The notes under the pieces were generated by a model. That model searched no databases, was not told where the DNA came from, and worked only from the letters and a program-made list of their open reading frames with translations. A DNA stretch of 5,438 bases from an uncultured Chloroflexaceae bacterium (GTDB lineage: Bacteria > Chloroflexota > Chloroflexia > Chloroflexales > Chloroflexaceae). The stretch spans positions 1 through 5,438 of the forward strand of contig CAKZQX010000423.1 of the NCBI GenBank assembly GCA_937141995.1, in the 5' to 3' direction. How positions within the stretch are numbered: the first letter of the stretch is position 1; every line of letters begins with the position of its first letter. This document shows positions 1-5,350 of the stretch, piece after piece. The position numbers and the translations under genes are program-made.

Positions 1-2
1 CC

Positions 3-1208
3 GGCCGACTGGAGTTTATCGATTCGCAGGGCGAGTTTTTGCCCTCCGGTCAAACCGTGCGGACCAGCGGCAACCCGGACCCGATTGTACCGGAAGCGCC
101 CGGGCTGGGGACTGAAACTGTCCCGGGTGCAGCCGAAGCAACGGACCCGGCCGCCGAGGAACTGCCGGCGGCTGAGGAAGAGGAATTTACCGAGCCGTTG
201 ACCGATACGGCTGCGCCCGAAACCGTGGCGACCGGGCCGATCTACCAGAGCATTACCGAGGGCAAAGACCTGGATACCAGTGCCGTACAGCCGGTCTTCT
301 CGCAGGGTCAGACGGGAGCCATGAGCGAGCCGGCGGTTGCATTTGGCTTCACCGGCGATTCGGGCCGCAGCCTGGCCCAGTTTACGGCGCAGAATGTCGG
401 GCAGCCAATGTGTATTGTGCTGGATAATGTTGTCGTAAGTTGCCCGGTGATCAATGACGCGCTGGCGGATGGGAGCGGTATTATTACGACCAACAGCACG
501 GCGGATCGTGACCGCATCTTCAACCAGTTGAAGTTTGGCGCTTTGCCTGTGGCGCTCCAGGTCGAAACCAGCCGCCGGGTCTCGGCTACGTTGGGGCAGG
601 ACTCGGTAGAGGCCAGTGTCCTGGCCGGAGCAGTTGGGTTGACGGTTGTCGCGCTGTTTATGCTGTTGTTCTACCGCTTGCCCGGCATGCTGGCCGTTAT
701 GGCGCTAATGGTCTATATCGCGTTGAGCTTTGCCCTCTATCGGCTTATTCCGGTTACGCTGACGCTTGCAGGTATCGCCGGCTTTATTCTCTCGATAGGT
801 CTGGCGGTCGATGCAAACGTGCTGATTTTTGCGCGTCTCAAGGAAGAACTCCGGCGGAAGCGCGATCTGCGTATTGCGGTAGACGATAGCTTTACCGAAG
901 CCTGGCCCGCCATCCGTGACTCAAGCGTGTCAACCCTGATTACCAGTGTTATTCTTTATATTTTTGGGAATAGCTTTGGCGTCAGTATCATCAAGGGCTT
1001 TGCGTTTACGTTGGGTCTGGGTATTACGTTAAGCCTTTTCACGGCGGTGGTGGTTACCCGCACTTTCTTGCATCTGGTGCTACCGCTGCCCTTTGCGCGC
1101 AATCCCTGGCTTCTGGGGCTTGATCCCGATATGCGCCCGCCGTCCACGACCCGGGAGTATCAGCCGCAGGCTGCGACCGGCGGTACTGAGAGCCGTGCCG
1201 AGAGTTGA
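3..1208 (+). CDS. secD: Protein translocase subunit SecD, C-terminal part (5' end outside window)
   Basis: SecD works with SecF in the cytoplasmic membrane, using the proton gradient to help the SecYEG/SecA channel release exported proteins. The frame is already open at base 3 (GRLEFID), a typical SecD periplasmic segment, so the TTG at 39 is not the start; about 401 residues are visible. In order: the end of the first periplasmic lobe; an acidic, Pro/Ala/Glu-rich linker (nt ~72-236); the second lobe, with CIVLDNVVVSCPVIND and KFGALPV; then five hydrophobic segments from about nt 610. The family hallmark GLAVDANVLIFARLKEELR is at nt 798-854; ARL replaces the more usual ERI. The tail after the last membrane helix is short and polar. 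The first transmembrane helix and start codon lie upstream. secF follows after 46 bp on the same strand, the usual operon order. Identification is firm; only the missing N-terminus limits it. Confidence 0.95.
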   Translation, partial: GRLEFIDSQGEFLPSGQTVRTSGNPDPIVPEAPGLGTETVPGAAEATDPAAEELPAAEEEEFTEPLTDTAAPETVATGPIYQSITEGKDLDTSAVQPVFSQGQTGAMSEPAVAFGFTGDSGRSLAQFTAQNVGQPMCIVLDNVVVSCPVINDALADGSGIITTNSTADRDRIFNQLKFGALPVALQVETSRRVSATLGQDSVEASVLAGAVGLTVVALFMLLFYRLPGMLAVMALMVYIALSFALYRLIPVTLTLAGIAGFILSIGLAVDANVLIFARLKEELRRKRDLRIAVDDSFTEAWPAIRDSSVSTLITSVILYIFGNSFGVSIIKGFAFTLGLGITLSLFTAVVVTRTFLHLVLPLPFARNPWLLGLDPDMRPPSTTREYQPQAATGGTESRAES

Positions 1209-1238
1209 CGCGATACGTGATCATTGATGAGCTACATC

Positions 1239-1243
1239 AGGAG
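1239..1243 (+). promoter_or_regulatory. Ribosome binding site of secF
   Basis: AGGAG lies 11 bases before the ATG at 1255, inside the 46-bp secD-secF gap. It supports that ATG and indicates that secF is translated from its own site rather than by strict stop-start coupling to secD. Confidence 0.7.
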
Positions 1244-1254
1244 CAATTGCAACT

Positions 1255-2253
1255 ATGGATAGTCTTGTTCGCCGCCGTTACTGGTGGTTTGCCTTATCGT
1301 TAGTAGTTATCGTGCCCGGTCTCTATTTCTTGCTGCTGCATCCTTTGCTTACTACCGGGCAGTTTCGGCTGGGATTACGTCCCGGTATCGACTTTAGCGG
1401 CGGCGCGCTCTGGGAGATCCATTTTCCGGAGCAGGAGCTTGCTGACCTGAATACCGCCGAGGTTGCGGATATCTTTACCGCGAGTGGGTTTGAAAACCCG
1501 CTGGTGCAGTTGAGTGAAGTAGAGATTGAGGACGAGGTGATTGCCGCCGCCGTTGTCCGTACCGATGCCCTTGATCCGCAAGATCCGCAGGCGCAGCAGC
1601 AACGCATTTTGGCGGCACTTGAAGCAGAGGTCGGTCAGGCGACGCTGCAACGGCTCGACAGTGTTGGCCCGACAGTCAGCCAGGAGTCGACCAGGAGCGC
1701 GATTATTGCGGTGTTTGGAGCCTGCCTGGCAATTTTGATCTACCTGACGCTGGCGTTTCGCCGGGCCCCTCACCCGGTGCGCTATGGAATCTGCGCCATC
1801 CTGGCAATGCTGCATGATGTGGTGTTGATCCTGGGGATTGCCGCGTTTCTGGGGATTTTCTTTGGGATTGAGGTTGATGCGCTCTTCCTGACCGCGCTGT
1901 TGACCATTATCAGCTTCTCGGTGCATGATACGATTGTCGTGTTCGACCGCATCCGCGAGAATTTGCTGCACCGGCGGGCGGGCGAAACTTTCGACGATAT
2001 TGTCAACCATAGTATTGTACAAACATTGCCGCGCTCGATTAATACGCAGTTGACCACAATGTTTGTGTTGACCGCGCTGCTGCTGTTTGGTGGGGCGACT
2101 ATCAGCAATTTTGTTGCTATTCTGTTGCTGGGTCTGATAAGTGGTACCTACTCGTCGATCTTTAATGCTGCTCAACTCCTCGTCGTCTGGGAGCATCGGG
2201 AGTGGGAAACCTGGTTCCGCCGTCCGACAGAGGCTGTGGCGAGTAGTCAGTAA
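1255..2253 (+). CDS. secF: Protein translocase subunit SecF
   Basis: SecF is the partner of SecD in the membrane complex that drives late steps of Sec-dependent export. The 332-residue length is normal. Residues ~9-31 form the first membrane helix, followed by the SecF signature GIDFSGG (44-50), a periplasmic domain to about residue 145, and five more membrane segments from about 146 to 312. The conserved loop HDTIVVFDRIREN is at 224-236, SINTQLTT at 261-268, and GTYSSIF near 297-303, all characteristic of SecF. The ATG has an AGGAG site upstream. The gene follows secD by 46 bp and is surely co-transcribed with it. Its stop codon TAA (2251-2253) is the last three bases of the target duplication of a miniature mobile element inserted directly after it. 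The reading frame is intact and ends naturally in SSQ, so the insertion spared the protein but altered its 3' UTR. Confidence 0.97.
   Translation: MDSLVRRRYWWFALSLVVIVPGLYFLLLHPLLTTGQFRLGLRPGIDFSGGALWEIHFPEQELADLNTAEVADIFTASGFENPLVQLSEVEIEDEVIAAAVVRTDALDPQDPQAQQQRILAALEAEVGQATLQRLDSVGPTVSQESTRSAIIAVFGACLAILIYLTLAFRRAPHPVRYGICAILAMLHDVVLILGIAAFLGIFFGIEVDALFLTALLTIISFSVHDTIVVFDRIRENLLHRRAGETFDDIVNHSIVQTLPRSINTQLTTMFVLTALLLFGGATISNFVAILLLGLISGTYSSIFNAAQLLVVWEHREWETWFRRPTEAVASSQ
2247..2253 (+). repeat. Left copy of 7-bp target-site duplication (TCAGTAA)
   Basis: TCAGTAA ends exactly where the left terminal inverted repeat of the element begins (2254). The same seven bases follow the right terminal repeat at 2523-2529. 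The copy at the left overlaps the last codons of secF, including its stop. Confidence 0.8.
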
Positions 2254-2362
2254 CAGGAGTTACGCGGTCGGCGTTTGGACCACGAACACCACGACATGAG
2301 CGAACACTGCGAAACGGCCAATGCTGACGTGGATCAGGCGATCCCGTGTTCGGCGGGGGATA

Positions 2363-2384
2363 TCGCCTCCGGCAGGGCGGAAGA
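2363..2384 (+). repeat. 22-bp block shared by two elements (copy 1)
   Basis: This block is identical to 5386-5407. Weaker identity extends to the left (2351 onward versus 5374 onward; I count 14 of 17 matches over the first 17 bases, which run into the block). It contains a CGCC/GGCG mini-hairpin. It shows that the element here and the one at the window end belong to one family internally, not only at their tips. Confidence 0.8.
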
Positions 2385-2390
2385 AACTAT

Positions 2391-2439
2391 TCTCTTTCAC
2401 AAAAATTTTGCATAAAGTGCAAAATTTTTGTGAAAGAGA
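2391..2439. repeat. Perfect 22-bp-arm inverted repeat with 5-nt loop
   Basis: The arms 2391-2412 and 2418-2439 are exact reverse complements, with loop TAAAG. The centre of each arm is A/T-rich (CACAAAAATTTTGCA). It lies inside the 269-bp element, but not at its centre. Neither strand has a T-run straight after the hairpin, so it is not a textbook intrinsic terminator. It could still stall RNA polymerase or be processed as RNA, and it would cruciform readily. It may be a functional part of the element or a nested palindromic insertion. Confidence 0.9.
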
Positions 2440-2522
2440 TCAAAAAGTACCATGCTGCCGCAGGCGAATCGGGCCGTTCATCCAGGCAAACGCCTGGTTT
2501 GGAACCAACCGCGTAAGTCGTG

Positions 2523-2529
2523 TCAGTAA
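2523..2529 (+). repeat. Right copy of 7-bp target-site duplication (TCAGTAA)
   Basis: Directly follows the right terminal inverted repeat and is identical to 2247-2253. Removing the element and one copy restores a simple junction, secF stop followed by GTTTGGCG. Confidence 0.8.
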
Positions 2530-2544
2530 GTTTGGCGTCGTTCG

Positions 2545-2597
2545 GATATCAGCCCGCAGATGTCAGGTCCAGAACATGATATCTGCGCGCTGATATC
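2545..2597 (+). terminator. Long stem-loop between secF and the SAM hydrolase gene; probable original secDF terminator
   Basis: The arms 2545-2565 and 2577-2597 (21 nt each) pair with one C/C mismatch and one G-T wobble around an 11-nt loop; G2544 and T2598 can add a wobble. The stem is followed by TCTCTGTTTTG, a weak T-rich tail. Without the 269-bp element it would begin about 15 bp after the secF stop, a natural place for a terminator. It ends 27 bp before the ATG of the next gene, so a leader role for that gene is the alternative. The pairing is certain; the function is inferred. Confidence 0.5.
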
Positions 2598-2624
2598 TCT
2601 GTTTTGAAGCGAAATGCTGGTCTA

Positions 2625-3437
2625 ATGCGTCCAATCATTACCCTGACAACAGATTTCGGCGTCCGTGATAGCTATGTGGGCGTGATGAAAGGTGTTATCC
2701 TGGGCATCTGTCCCACCGCGCACCTGATTGATATCACGCATGCGATCACACCGCAAAATGTTGTCGAAGCGGCGTTTGTTGTGCAGTCGTTTGTTCCCTA
2801 TTTTCCGGTTGGTACGGTTCATCTGGTTGTGGTTGATCCCGGTGTGGGTAGTGAGCGGCGGGCAGTAGCACTGACAACGCCGCGCGCACGCTATGTTGGC
2901 CCGGATAATGGCGTGTTCGGCCCGGTCTGGCAGGATGCCCGCAGTCGTTGGGCTCCAGCGGAGGTGCGGGCGGTCGAACTGAAGGTGCCGCGCTTCTGGC
3001 GGCCCCAGATCAGCACAACATTTCATGGCCGCGATATCTTTGCGCCGGTTGCGGCGCATCTGGCCGCCGGCATTGCGCTACGGGAGTTTGGCCCCGCGCT
3101 GGATACCCTCGAGGTAGCTGCGATTCCGGAGCCGGTGCGGGAACCTGACGGGAGTTTGCGCGGCAGCATCATCTATGTGGATCATTTTGGCAATTGTATC
3201 AGTAATATCGCCGTAGCTCATCTGGATTGGCTTGGCCCGCATCGTGAACTTGATGTAACCGTGGGCGATCATTCCGTTGGGACAATTCAGCGTACCTATG
3301 CCGATGTCGCGCCCGGTACGCCGCTGGCGCTGCCCGGCAGTAATGGACGCCTTGAACTGGCGCTGCGCAATGGGCATGCCGGCCAGATGTTGGGTGTTAC
3401 GGCTGGTGCCACCGTGCGCGTCCGGCGTATCGACTGA
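2625..3437 (+). CDS. S-adenosyl-L-methionine hydrolase (adenosine-forming), DUF62/SAM_HAT family
   Basis: Members of this family attack SAM with water/hydroxide to give adenosine and methionine; fluorinase and chlorinase are distant relatives. It is soluble and cytoplasmic, with no signal or membrane segment. With the ATG at 2625 the protein has 270 residues, normal for the family. The N-terminal domain opens with PIITLTTDFGVRDSYVGVMK. The putative catalytic Asp-Arg-His set is D71 and R78 (VVVDPGVGSERR) and H134 (FHGRDIFAP); PDNGVF is at 93-98. The C-terminal beta-barrel domain carries VDHFGNCISN (185-194). An in-frame TTG at 2604 would add seven residues, but neither start has a clear Shine-Dalgarno sequence and family proteins begin close to PIITLTTDFG, so ATG is preferred. 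No good promoter is seen, so read-through from secDF is possible. The convergent gene ends 23 bp away. Halogenase activity is unlikely but cannot be excluded by eye. Confidence 0.9.
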   Translation: MRPIITLTTDFGVRDSYVGVMKGVILGICPTAHLIDITHAITPQNVVEAAFVVQSFVPYFPVGTVHLVVVDPGVGSERRAVALTTPRARYVGPDNGVFGPVWQDARSRWAPAEVRAVELKVPRFWRPQISTTFHGRDIFAPVAAHLAAGIALREFGPALDTLEVAAIPEPVREPDGSLRGSIIYVDHFGNCISNIAVAHLDWLGPHRELDVTVGDHSVGTIQRTYADVAPGTPLALPGSNGRLELALRNGHAGQMLGVTAGATVRVRRID

Positions 3438-3460
3438 TATACGCGCACCTGCTCCTCTCC

Positions 3461-4507
3461 CTAATTGCCGGGTTGAGTAGATGGTTTGCCGGGTTTCTTC
3501 GCAGGTTGGGCATGCATCAGCCAGGCGTACCCTCCCACGGCAACTGGAGCCAGCAGCCAGAAATTCATCAGACGAAAAATAATCGCCGCCGGGACTGCCG
3601 CCGGTCCTACTCCCAGCAGGGTTAACACCGTAATCAGCATAAACTCGACGGTTCCGCCGCCACCGGGAAGCACATTAAACGTACTGGTAATAAGCGCTAC
3701 CCCGAAGGCGGTCAGCACCACGGCAAAGTTTACCGATGTGTCAAAGCTCAACAGGATTACCAGCATTGCCAGGCTGTGACCGGACAGTGCCATAAGCTGA
3801 ATCAAGATCAGCAGTACCATGTCGCTCCGCCGATTGGCAACCAGCGCGCGCCCCTCACTCAGGTCATTTACCACGCGCCGTATCCAGGTTTTGTCCCAGG
3901 TGCGGCGAAAAATCTTGCTGACAACATGCTGGATCGCCAGCAACCAGCGTGCCAGCACAGCACGCCGCCGGGTCAACACAAAAATCGCCCCCCCAATTAC
4001 CAGGAGTGCCGCCACCGCCGCCAGCAGCAGTTCAGCCAACCGCGTCCAGCCAAACGTGCCAATCAGATGCCGACTTGCCAGATAGAACAGGCTGAAGATG
4101 AGCAGGAGCACCATTGCGCCGGCATAACTCAGCATCTCCAGTGAAGCAACCAGCGTTGACTGACCGGCCGGGATATGCTGCCGCTTAAATAGGCGTACCA
4201 GAAAGGCATAACTGCCGACGCCCCCCGCCGGGAGCGACTGACTGATCACAATCGCTACCAGCGCTGTAACCCAGAGGTGGATGATACTCAGCCGGTAGCC
4301 CAATGATCGTAAAACCACCTGGAAGACCTGCGAACTGATCAGGTAGCTGGACAGAATAATGCCAAATGCAACGACCAGCCAGGACCAGTTGGCAGTTTGC
4401 GCCAGGCGCAGTGCATCGAGCAGTTGGTGGCGGTTGATAAACGCCAGCACCAGAATAATCAGACTGAGAATCACGCTGGTGAGCAGTTGCCGGCGTCGTT
4501 GATGCAT
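3461..4507 (-). CDS. Multi-pass membrane protein of the UPF0104 / LPG-synthase transmembrane (flippase-like) family
   Basis: A 348-residue integral membrane protein with about eight hydrophobic segments (residues ~10-24, 42-66, 75-91, 120-145, 156-178, 229-254, 260-280, 287-330). It matches the family that includes the membrane half of lysylphosphatidylglycerol synthases and many stand-alone lipid or glycolipid flippase-like proteins. Family landmarks are LPAGGVGSYAFLVRLFKRQ (92-110) and NVLPGGGGTVEF (278-289), followed by FRLMNFW (311-317). There is no attached aminoacyl-transferase domain, so the substrate cannot be stated. The basic, Pro-rich tail (PAKKPGKPSTQPGN) should be cytoplasmic. 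The start at 4507 is supported by AAAGGAT six bases upstream; the open frame extends to 4702, but that extension is not membrane-like and would overlap the acylphosphatase gene. It lies 109 bp downstream of that gene on the same strand and is probably co-transcribed. No hairpin terminator is seen after its stop. Confidence 0.85.
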   Translation of the reverse strand: MHQRRRQLLTSVILSLIILVLAFINRHQLLDALRLAQTANWSWLVVAFGIILSSYLISSQVFQVVLRSLGYRLSIIHLWVTALVAIVISQSLPAGGVGSYAFLVRLFKRQHIPAGQSTLVASLEMLSYAGAMVLLLIFSLFYLASRHLIGTFGWTRLAELLLAAVAALLVIGGAIFVLTRRRAVLARWLLAIQHVVSKIFRRTWDKTWIRRVVNDLSEGRALVANRRSDMVLLILIQLMALSGHSLAMLVILLSFDTSVNFAVVLTAFGVALITSTFNVLPGGGGTVEFMLITVLTLLGVGPAAVPAAIIFRLMNFWLLAPVAVGGYAWLMHAQPAKKPGKPSTQPGN

Positions 4508-4513
4508 CGGTGA

Positions 4514-4518
4514 TCCTT
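4514..4518 (-). promoter_or_regulatory. Ribosome binding site deciding the flippase-like gene start
   Basis: On the minus strand AAAGGATCACCG precedes the ATG, placing AAGGA six bases before it. This favours the 348-residue protein over the longer open frame running back into the acylphosphatase gene. Confidence 0.65.
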
Positions 4519-4579
4519 TCTCAGGATGACGACAGTATTGTTCTTTTTTCCGACGGGGGTATTCCGGCGTCCTGTTCAG

Positions 4580-4592
4580 CGGGACATACGCG
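4580..4592 (+). repeat. Possible orphan terminal-repeat remnant
   Basis: CGGGACATACGCG matches the first 13 bases of the terminal repeat at 5351 (CAGGACATACGCG) at 12 positions, but diverges afterwards. It lies in the 109-bp gap between acylphosphatase and the flippase-like gene. No inward-facing partner or target duplication was found, so it may be a decayed end or chance. Confidence 0.25.
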
Positions 4593-4616
4593 ACGCTCCG
4601 CTTCTGCCGATTGCCC

Positions 4617-4892
4617 TCAGCGGACACCAAAACCGCTTGCCAGACCTTCCGGCTCTTCCCAGTTAACCTCAACATTTTCCACATGGGCCGGCGAAGGTCC
4701 ACGGTGGCACCAGTTTATCAGTTGTTGCACCGCCGACTCCGGTCCCTCGAAGACGGCCTCGACCCGGCCATCGCTCAGGTTGCGCACCCATCCCGCAACC
4801 CCGGCCTGGCGCGCTTCATTCTGGGTGGAAGCCCGAAAGTTAACCCCCTGGACGCGTCCCGCAATAAACACATGTGCGCGTGTTCGATCCAT
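4617..4892 (-). CDS. acyP: Acylphosphatase
   Basis: A small cytoplasmic enzyme that hydrolyses the carboxyl-phosphate bond of acylphosphates. The 91-residue length is standard. The phosphate-binding loop GRVQGVNFR (residues 12-20) supplies the catalytic Arg20, and GWVRNLSDGRVE (34-45) supplies the catalytic Asn38. The protein shows the single alpha/beta acylphosphatase fold order throughout, ending in FGVR. The ATG at 4892 is preceded by AAGGGG five bases upstream. The frame is open back to 5015, but that extension would run through an inserted palindromic element and is not family-like, so it is rejected. A sigma70-like promoter lies about 125 bp upstream, with the inserted element in between. 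The next gene on this strand is the flippase-like membrane protein; no functional link between the two is evident beyond probable co-transcription. Confidence 0.93.
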   Translation of the reverse strand: MDRTRAHVFIAGRVQGVNFRASTQNEARQAGVAGWVRNLSDGRVEAVFEGPESAVQQLINWCHRGPSPAHVENVEVNWEEPEGLASGFGVR

Positions 4893-4927
4893 GCTTGCCC
4901 CTTCATCATATGACTCTATTCCTACAG

Positions 4928-5003
4928 CAGGAGGTACGCGGTCCTCCGCGTTTCGGCTGATCAGCCGAAACTTCCGGTTGGAACAGCTACCGCGTACGTC
5001 CTG
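4928..5003. mobile_element. 76-bp miniature palindromic element in the acylphosphatase leader
   Basis: The ends 4928-4942 (CAGGAGGTACGCGGT) and 4989-5003 (minus-strand CAGGACGTACGCGGT) match at 14 of 15 positions; one more pair (4927/5004) extends them. The flanking heptamers are CCTACAG (4921-4927) and CCTATAA (5004-5010), alike at five of seven positions with both differences transitions, consistent with an aged 7-bp target duplication. Its right end shares TTGGAAC...ACCGCGTA with the right end of the 269-bp element, so it looks like an internally deleted relative. A perfect 22-bp palindrome fills the middle. Confidence 0.65.
4950..4971. repeat. Perfect 22-bp palindrome inside the 76-bp element
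   Basis: GTTTCGGCTGA followed by TCAGCCGAAAC is an exact self-complementary sequence centred on TGATCA. It could be a binding site for a dimeric protein, or simply the apex of the element's hairpin once transcribed. Confidence 0.75.
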
Positions 5004-5014
5004 CCTATAACTCA

Positions 5015-5043
5015 AGTATAGCGCAGCATACAGCCCGCTGCAA
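5015..5043 (-). promoter_or_regulatory. Sigma70-like promoter for the acylphosphatase / flippase-like unit
   Basis: On the minus strand a -35-like TTGCAG (5043-5038) is separated by 17 bases from a -10-like TATACT (5020-5015). The hexamers match consensus at four and five of six positions. Transcription would start near 5007-5009, giving a leader of about 115 nt that contains the whole 76-bp element. Without that element and one heptamer the leader would be only about 33 nt. Confidence 0.6.
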
Positions 5044-5083
5044 AATAGTCACGCATGGTGTGTCGGCGGCTGTCATTGTTTCA

Positions 5084-5350
5084 TCAACATCTGGTTATAT
5101 GGCGGCTAAAGCCATTTACTATACCGGCAGGTTGATCATCAATCAGTTTGAGTGCCCAGGCGGGATGGTAATCCGGGATGTGTAATGTCGGTGGTTCGGT
5201 TTCCGGGGCAATATCGACGAGCCGTTGCCAGGCCTGGTTATTAAACAATAATCTGTCCATCCATAGTGGAAACGCCCACGAAATCGGTGGTTGCTTCCAG
5301 AATTGCGGTCAATATCTCGGTTTTCTGGTTGAGTATCCGGGATTGACTGA
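5084..5350 (-). pseudogene. Fragment of a PAS-domain sensory protein, frameshifted and truncated
   Basis: Reading the minus strand from about 5349, one frame encodes a linker and the start of a PAS domain: TEILTAILEATTDFVGVSTM, then DGQIIV, then stops TAA TAA at 5244-5239. Shifting one base near 5245 continues the same domain: FNNQAWQRLVDIAPETEPPT, then LHIPDYHPAWALKLIDDQPA and GIVNGFSRHITRC, ending at TGA 5084. The joined product has the order of PAS domains of bacterial sensor histidine kinases (DG..I.FN.AW near the middle, then IPDYHPAW). It breaks off before the end of the domain, with no kinase region after it. Its upstream part is interrupted at 5351 by a repeat-family element. One frameshift plus two truncations indicate a dead remnant. 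A sequencing error could explain the frameshift but not the truncations. Confidence 0.65.

Larger units (their letters stand above)
2254..2522. mobile_element. 269-bp MITE-like non-autonomous element between secF and the SAM hydrolase gene
   Basis: The ends are imperfect terminal inverted repeats. The left, 2254-2271, reads CAGGAGTTACGCGGTCGG; the right, 2505-2522 read on the minus strand, reads CACGACTTACGCGGTTGG. They agree at 15 of 18 positions. A 7-bp direct repeat TCAGTAA abuts both ends exactly, as expected of a transposon target duplication. Inside are short tandem ACCACGA motifs (2279-2294), a 22-bp block at 2363-2384 that recurs perfectly near the window end, a perfect hairpin with 22-bp arms (2391-2439), and a small CCAGGC/GCCTGG hairpin (2482-2497). 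There is no credible coding region: the open frame at 2321-2593 has no family resemblance and runs out of the element. It would therefore need a transposase supplied in trans. The parent IS family cannot be named from this sequence. Confidence 0.8.

Noticed and set aside
1375..2196. 273-codon open frame antisense to secF
   Set aside because: Shadow of secF: it is Gln/Asn/Arg-rich with no domain, and the plus-strand frame is unmistakably SecF.
2321..2593. 90-codon open frame on the plus strand after secF
   Set aside because: It spans the mobile element, its right terminal repeat and the following hairpin, has no family resemblance, and is biased by repeat sequence; treated as chance.
2625..3437. 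SAM hydrolase homologue as a chlorinase or fluorinase
   Set aside because: The Asp-Arg-His hydrolase residues appear to be present and there is no halogenated-metabolite gene cluster nearby.
3438..3460. Bidirectional terminator between the convergent genes
   Set aside because: The 23-bp gap contains no inverted repeat or T-run that I can see.
3776..4144. 122-codon plus-strand open frame opposite the flippase-like gene
   Set aside because: Antisense to a convincing membrane protein; its Gln/Pro/His-rich composition is typical of a shadow frame.
4508..4702. 65-residue N-terminal extension of the flippase-like protein
   Set aside because: It is basic and non-hydrophobic, overlaps the acylphosphatase gene, and a clear AAGGA site supports the ATG at 4507.
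4893..5015. N-terminal extension of acylphosphatase to an ATG at 5015
   Set aside because: It would translate the inserted palindromic element and start within the -10 promoter hexamer; the 91-residue protein from 4892 has a normal family length and a ribosome binding site.
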